A stretch of DNA of 16,520 bases from an uncultured Oscillospiraceae bacterium (GTDB taxonomy: Bacteria > Bacillota > Clostridia > Oscillospirales > Ruminococcaceae), in NCBI GenBank assembly GCA_910587465.1, contig CAJUMS010000060.1, forward strand, positions 1-16,520. Reading direction: 5' to 3'. A program made the position numbers and the translations under genes. This document shows positions 13,752 through 16,520 of this stretch, piece after piece (the stretch's first letter is position 1; the number at the start of each line of letters is the position of its first letter). The notes under the pieces were generated by a model, which saw only the letters and a program-made list of their open reading frames with translations, made no database searches and was not told where the DNA came from.

Positions 13752-14384
13752 ATGTACGGACCCGATCCCAATGCAGTATTCCCGAACGAAAAAATAAAGA
13801 GCGTGTGCTACATCAAGAACGTGATAACGCGCCCGAATATCATTGTCGGCGACTATACATACTACGACGACATAGACGGCGCGGAGCGCTTTGAGGAACG
13901 TGTTACACACCATTACGAGTTTAACGGCGACAAACTGGTAATCGGCAAATTTTGCGCAATAGCCCGCGGTATCGAATTTGTGATGAACGGTGCGAACCAC
14001 CGAATGTGCAGCGTGACAACCTATCCGTTCAACATTATGGGAGGCGGCTGGGAGAAATCAACGCCCTTAATGTCCGACCTGCCGTTAAAGGGCGATACGG
14101 TCGTCGGAAACGACGTGTGGATAGGGCAGAACGTCACGGTCATGCCGGGGGTGCATATCGGCGACGGCGCGGTAATCGGTGCGAACTCTGTTGTCGCTAG
14201 CGATATACCGCCGTATCATATCGCCGCGGGAAACCCCTGCCGAATTATCCGCAAGCGCTTTGATGACGAGCTCATTGCGTATCTTCTTGAGCTTAGGTGG
14301 TGGGACCGAAGCCCCGAATGGATATTCAATAACCTTGAAACGCTGTGTAGCGGCGACTTGTCGTTGATTCTCAGCATAAACTAA
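13752..14384 (+). CDS. Vat/CatB-like hexapeptide-repeat O-acetyltransferase
   Basis: A 210-residue left-handed beta-helix acetyltransferase of the xenobiotic acyltransferase group, which includes streptogramin A (Vat) and CatB chloramphenicol acetyltransferases. Visible hallmarks are MNGANHRM with H83 at the position of the family's catalytic His, then GGGWEKSTPLMSDLPLKG, hexapeptide turns VVGNDVWIGQNVTVMPGVHIGDGAVIGANSVVASDIPP, and the C-terminal GNPCRIIRKRFDDELIAYLLELRWWD. Length fits Vat enzymes (about 210-220). The physiological acceptor may be an antibiotic, a sugar or another small molecule; the sequence does not settle this. AAAGGAG (13738-13744) is seven bases upstream of ATG. It sits between EcfT and the ECF ATPase, which is unusual. 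Confidence 0.9.
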   Translation: MYGPDPNAVFPNEKIKSVCYIKNVITRPNIIVGDYTYYDDIDGAERFEERVTHHYEFNGDKLVIGKFCAIARGIEFVMNGANHRMCSVTTYPFNIMGGGWEKSTPLMSDLPLKGDTVVGNDVWIGQNVTVMPGVHIGDGAVIGANSVVASDIPPYHIAAGNPCRIIRKRFDDELIAYLLELRWWDRSPEWIFNNLETLCSGDLSLILSIN

Positions 14385-14405
14385 ATTGGAGGACGTACCG
14401 TAACA

Positions 14406-15953
14406 ATGCAGATTGCCGTGAAAATCCTGTCGTTCCGCTATCCTAACGCGGAGAGAAAGGCGCTGGACAACATAAGCTTCAAGCTCCCCGAGGGCAGCTT
14501 CACGACCTTGTGCGGAACGTCGGGCTGCGGAAAAAGCACGCTGCTGCGTATGCTGAAGCCATGCCTGCAGCCGCATGGGGAGATGTCGGGGGAGATCATT
14601 CCAGAGCTTTCGGAGCAGCAGTCGGCGCAGGATATCGGTTTTGTTATGCAGAACCCCGAGGCGCAGATTTGCACCGACAGAGTGTGGCATGAGCTCGCGT
14701 TCTCACTGGAAAGCGTCGGCGAGCAGCCCCACCGAATGCGCCGCCATATAGCCGAGTGCGCTGAATATTTCGGCTTGGAGGAGATGTTTGAGCGCGAGAC
14801 TTCCTCGCTCTCGGGCGGCGAAAAGCAGCTGCTGGCGCTCGCGTCCGCGGCGGCTCTGCACCCGAGACTGCTCCTGCTGGATGAGCCGACCTCGCAGCTC
14901 GACCCGATCTCGGCGCGAAGCTTTTTCGACAGCGTTGCGCGGCTTAACAGAGATTTTGGGATAACGGTAATTATCGCGGAGCACCGTCTTGAGGAGCTTC
15001 TGCCGATTTCCGACCGCGTTATCGTCATGGATAAGGGCAGGATAACCGCCGACTGCGAGCCGCATGAGCTGCTCCGAGCGCTCCCCAAAGACCACCCCAT
15101 GCTGTCGGCAATGCCCGCCGCAATGCGGATATTCGCGCTTTCGGGCGCGGACGGGGATCGGTCTCTACGAGACTGGTCTCGCGGCGAGCCGCCCGTTTCG
15201 ATACGCGAGGGCAGGCAGTGCGCAGCGGTGACCGACTATCTTCGTCGTAACAAGCCGCCTGTGCGTGAGCTTTTCAAGCCCGAGGGCAAGCCCGTGCTCA
15301 CGGTCAAGGAGCTGTGCGTCAGCTACGGCAAGCGGAGTCCCGATGCGCTCAAAGCGGTGTCGCTGTCGATATACCACGGCGAGGTATACGCACTCCTCGG
15401 TGGCAACGGCAGCGGAAAGTCTACGCTGTTAAAGGCAATATTCGGCATTGTAAAGCCACTCGGCGGTAAGATAACGTGCGCCAAGGCGCTGAAGCTCGCG
15501 TATCTTCCGCAGAACCCGTGCGAAATACTGGGCGCGGACACGGTTCGCGGCGAGCTTACGGACGCGGAGCTGCTCGCGGAATTCGGGCTGACCGAGCTTG
15601 CGGAGCGCAACCCCCTTGATCTTTCGGGCGGCGAGCAGCAGCGTCTCGCGCTCGTGAAACTGCTCTCGGAGCGCCCCGAGCTGCTCCTTCTCGATGAACC
15701 GACAAAGGGCATGGACGCGCTCTCCAAAGCGGAATTCGCTGACTTTTTGCGCAGGACGGCGGGGCAGGGGACAAGCGTACTGCTCGTTACTCACGATGTG
15801 GAATTCGCCGCGAAATGCGCCGACAGGTGCGGACTGCTCTTCAACGGCGAGGTTGTCTCCGAGGGTGAGCCGACCGCGTTCTTCACCGAAAATTACTTCT
15901 ACACAACGCCGCTTTGCCGCTTGGCGAACGGCATAACGGAGGGATATATATGA
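14406..15953 (+). CDS. Fused double ATPase of an ECF transporter (EcfA1-EcfA2 type)
   Basis: A 515-residue protein with two complete ABC ATPase domains in one chain. Domain 1 has Walker A GTSGCGKST (37-45), Q-loop VMQNPEAQICTD, LSGGE (135-139), Walker B with D159 and E160, and H193 in IAEHR. Domain 2 has GGNGSGKST (332-340), LSGGE (406-410), D430 and E431, and H463 in VTHDV. The QNPEAQI phrase and tandem layout match ECF/YkoD-type ATPases, which power vitamin or metal uptake with EcfT. A linker of about 60 residues near 240-300 joins the domains. GGAGGA (14388-14393) lies 12 bases before the ATG, longer than usual. The stop overlaps the next ATG as ATGA. Confidence 0.92.
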   Translation: MQIAVKILSFRYPNAERKALDNISFKLPEGSFTTLCGTSGCGKSTLLRMLKPCLQPHGEMSGEIIPELSEQQSAQDIGFVMQNPEAQICTDRVWHELAFSLESVGEQPHRMRRHIAECAEYFGLEEMFERETSSLSGGEKQLLALASAAALHPRLLLLDEPTSQLDPISARSFFDSVARLNRDFGITVIIAEHRLEELLPISDRVIVMDKGRITADCEPHELLRALPKDHPMLSAMPAAMRIFALSGADGDRSLRDWSRGEPPVSIREGRQCAAVTDYLRRNKPPVRELFKPEGKPVLTVKELCVSYGKRSPDALKAVSLSIYHGEVYALLGGNGSGKSTLLKAIFGIVKPLGGKITCAKALKLAYLPQNPCEILGADTVRGELTDAELLAEFGLTELAERNPLDLSGGEQQRLALVKLLSERPELLLLDEPTKGMDALSKAEFADFLRRTAGQGTSVLLVTHDVEFAAKCADRCGLLFNGEVVSEGEPTAFFTENYFYTTPLCRLANGITEGYI

Positions 15954-16520
15954 ACTATACCGAACAACTGAAGCGTCAGCTCGCGATCGACTTCAACTGC
16001 GCTCCGGATGATTTTGAACGTTCGGAGAACGTCCTCACGGTCTCCGCGCTGAACGAGGGGCGGAGAATGTACTCAGACGAGAAAGCCTTTTTTATGATGG
16101 CGACAATGGGCACAAGCGCCGTTATCACCGCGGACAAGGTCTTACACCCGTTCCTTCGTGAATTTATGGCGGATAAAATTGGACATTGGCTTTTCGAACA
16201 GGAGAAATTGTCCGTGCTTGAGCGCGAGCTCAACAAGTACGGTTACAGGCTCTGCCGCGCTCACCATATGTGCCTGCCCAAGTTCGACGTTGAGGTCACG
16301 AAGAACTTCCACATAAAATGGTTCAACGGTCGTGAAGAGCTCGCCGAATTCTATGACGGACGTTTTCCGAACGCGCTTTGCGAGAGGTATCTCGAAAAGC
16401 GTCCCGACAGGATAGCCGTCTGCGCTTACGACGGCGGCGAGATAATGGGCATGGCGGGTTGCTCCGAGGACGCGACGCATTTTCTCCAGATAGGTATCGA
16501 CGAGTTCCCGAAATATCGGG
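15950..16520 (+). CDS. GNAT-family N-acetyltransferase, 3' end cut by window
   Basis: The first 190 codons of an open gene running off the window. The last part, YDGGEIMGMAGCSEDATHFLQIGIDEFPKYRG, fits the central strands of a GNAT fold leading into the acetyl-CoA-binding R/QxxGxG/A loop, whose remainder is outside. The first about 130 residues are an N-terminal region, with WFNGREELAEFYDGRFPNA just before the GNAT core. GGAGGG (15938-15943) is six bases upstream, and the ATG overlaps the previous TGA (ATGA), so translation is coupled to the ECF ATPase. The acceptor is unknown. Confidence 0.75.
   Translation, partial: MNYTEQLKRQLAIDFNCAPDDFERSENVLTVSALNEGRRMYSDEKAFFMMATMGTSAVITADKVLHPFLREFMADKIGHWLFEQEKLSVLERELNKYGYRLCRAHHMCLPKFDVEVTKNFHIKWFNGREELAEFYDGRFPNALCERYLEKRPDRIAVCAYDGGEIMGMAGCSEDATHFLQIGIDEFPKYR

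Overview
The window looks like a chromosomal segment from a Gram-positive Clostridia-type bacterium, perhaps a gut Ruminococcaceae relative. Supporting signs are strong AGGAGG-type ribosome binding sites, GTG starts, sigma-A-like promoters, Rho-independent terminators, an EpsG-family polymerase, an ECF transporter with fused ATPases, and a surface protein with a sortase-like NPGTG tail. No outer-membrane genes are visible. The assignment is inference from gene content and style, not from a phylogenetic marker. No tRNA, rRNA, CRISPR array, transposase or phage gene was seen.

Positions 1-11961 form a cell-surface glycan locus. It opens with a promoter-bearing leader and a polyprenyl-phosphate sugar-1-phosphate transferase (531-1343), which would start a lipid-linked glycan. 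A bidirectional terminator separates it from a convergent gene (1419-2900, minus strand) for a membrane-anchored Ig-like surface protein. That gene is divergent, with only 31 bp between start codons, from a GT4-type glycosyltransferase (2932-3987). An AT-rich, repeat-laden regulatory stretch with a strong promoter follows. It drives an EpsG-like polymerase (4330-5523) and then a small secreted protein with NPGTG tail and high-expression-type codon use (5573-6262). A strong terminator lies after it, directly in front of the next ribosome binding site.

The next block (6355-11961) is tightly packed: a stand-alone FLARDG-domain protein, a GT2 glycosyltransferase, a HAD-hydrolase/FLARDG-domain fusion (COG5610-like), and a two-gene ABC exporter of the Wzm-Wzt/TagG-TagH type. 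The first and third proteins share a full-length C-terminal domain of unknown biochemical role. This is the most promising undescribed element here. The locus also carries both an EpsG-type polymerase and an ABC glycan exporter, hallmarks of two different export routes.

Positions 11962-12152 hold a structured 3' untranslated region ending in a strong terminator. A new extended -10 promoter then starts a second operon (12228 to beyond the window end): a low-molecular-weight protein-tyrosine phosphatase, a small protein of unknown function, EcfT, a Vat-like hexapeptide acetyltransferase, a fused double ECF ATPase, and the start of a GNAT acetyltransferase. Overlaps and tight spacing show these are co-transcribed. 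No substrate-binding S component is in view, so the imported substrate is unknown.
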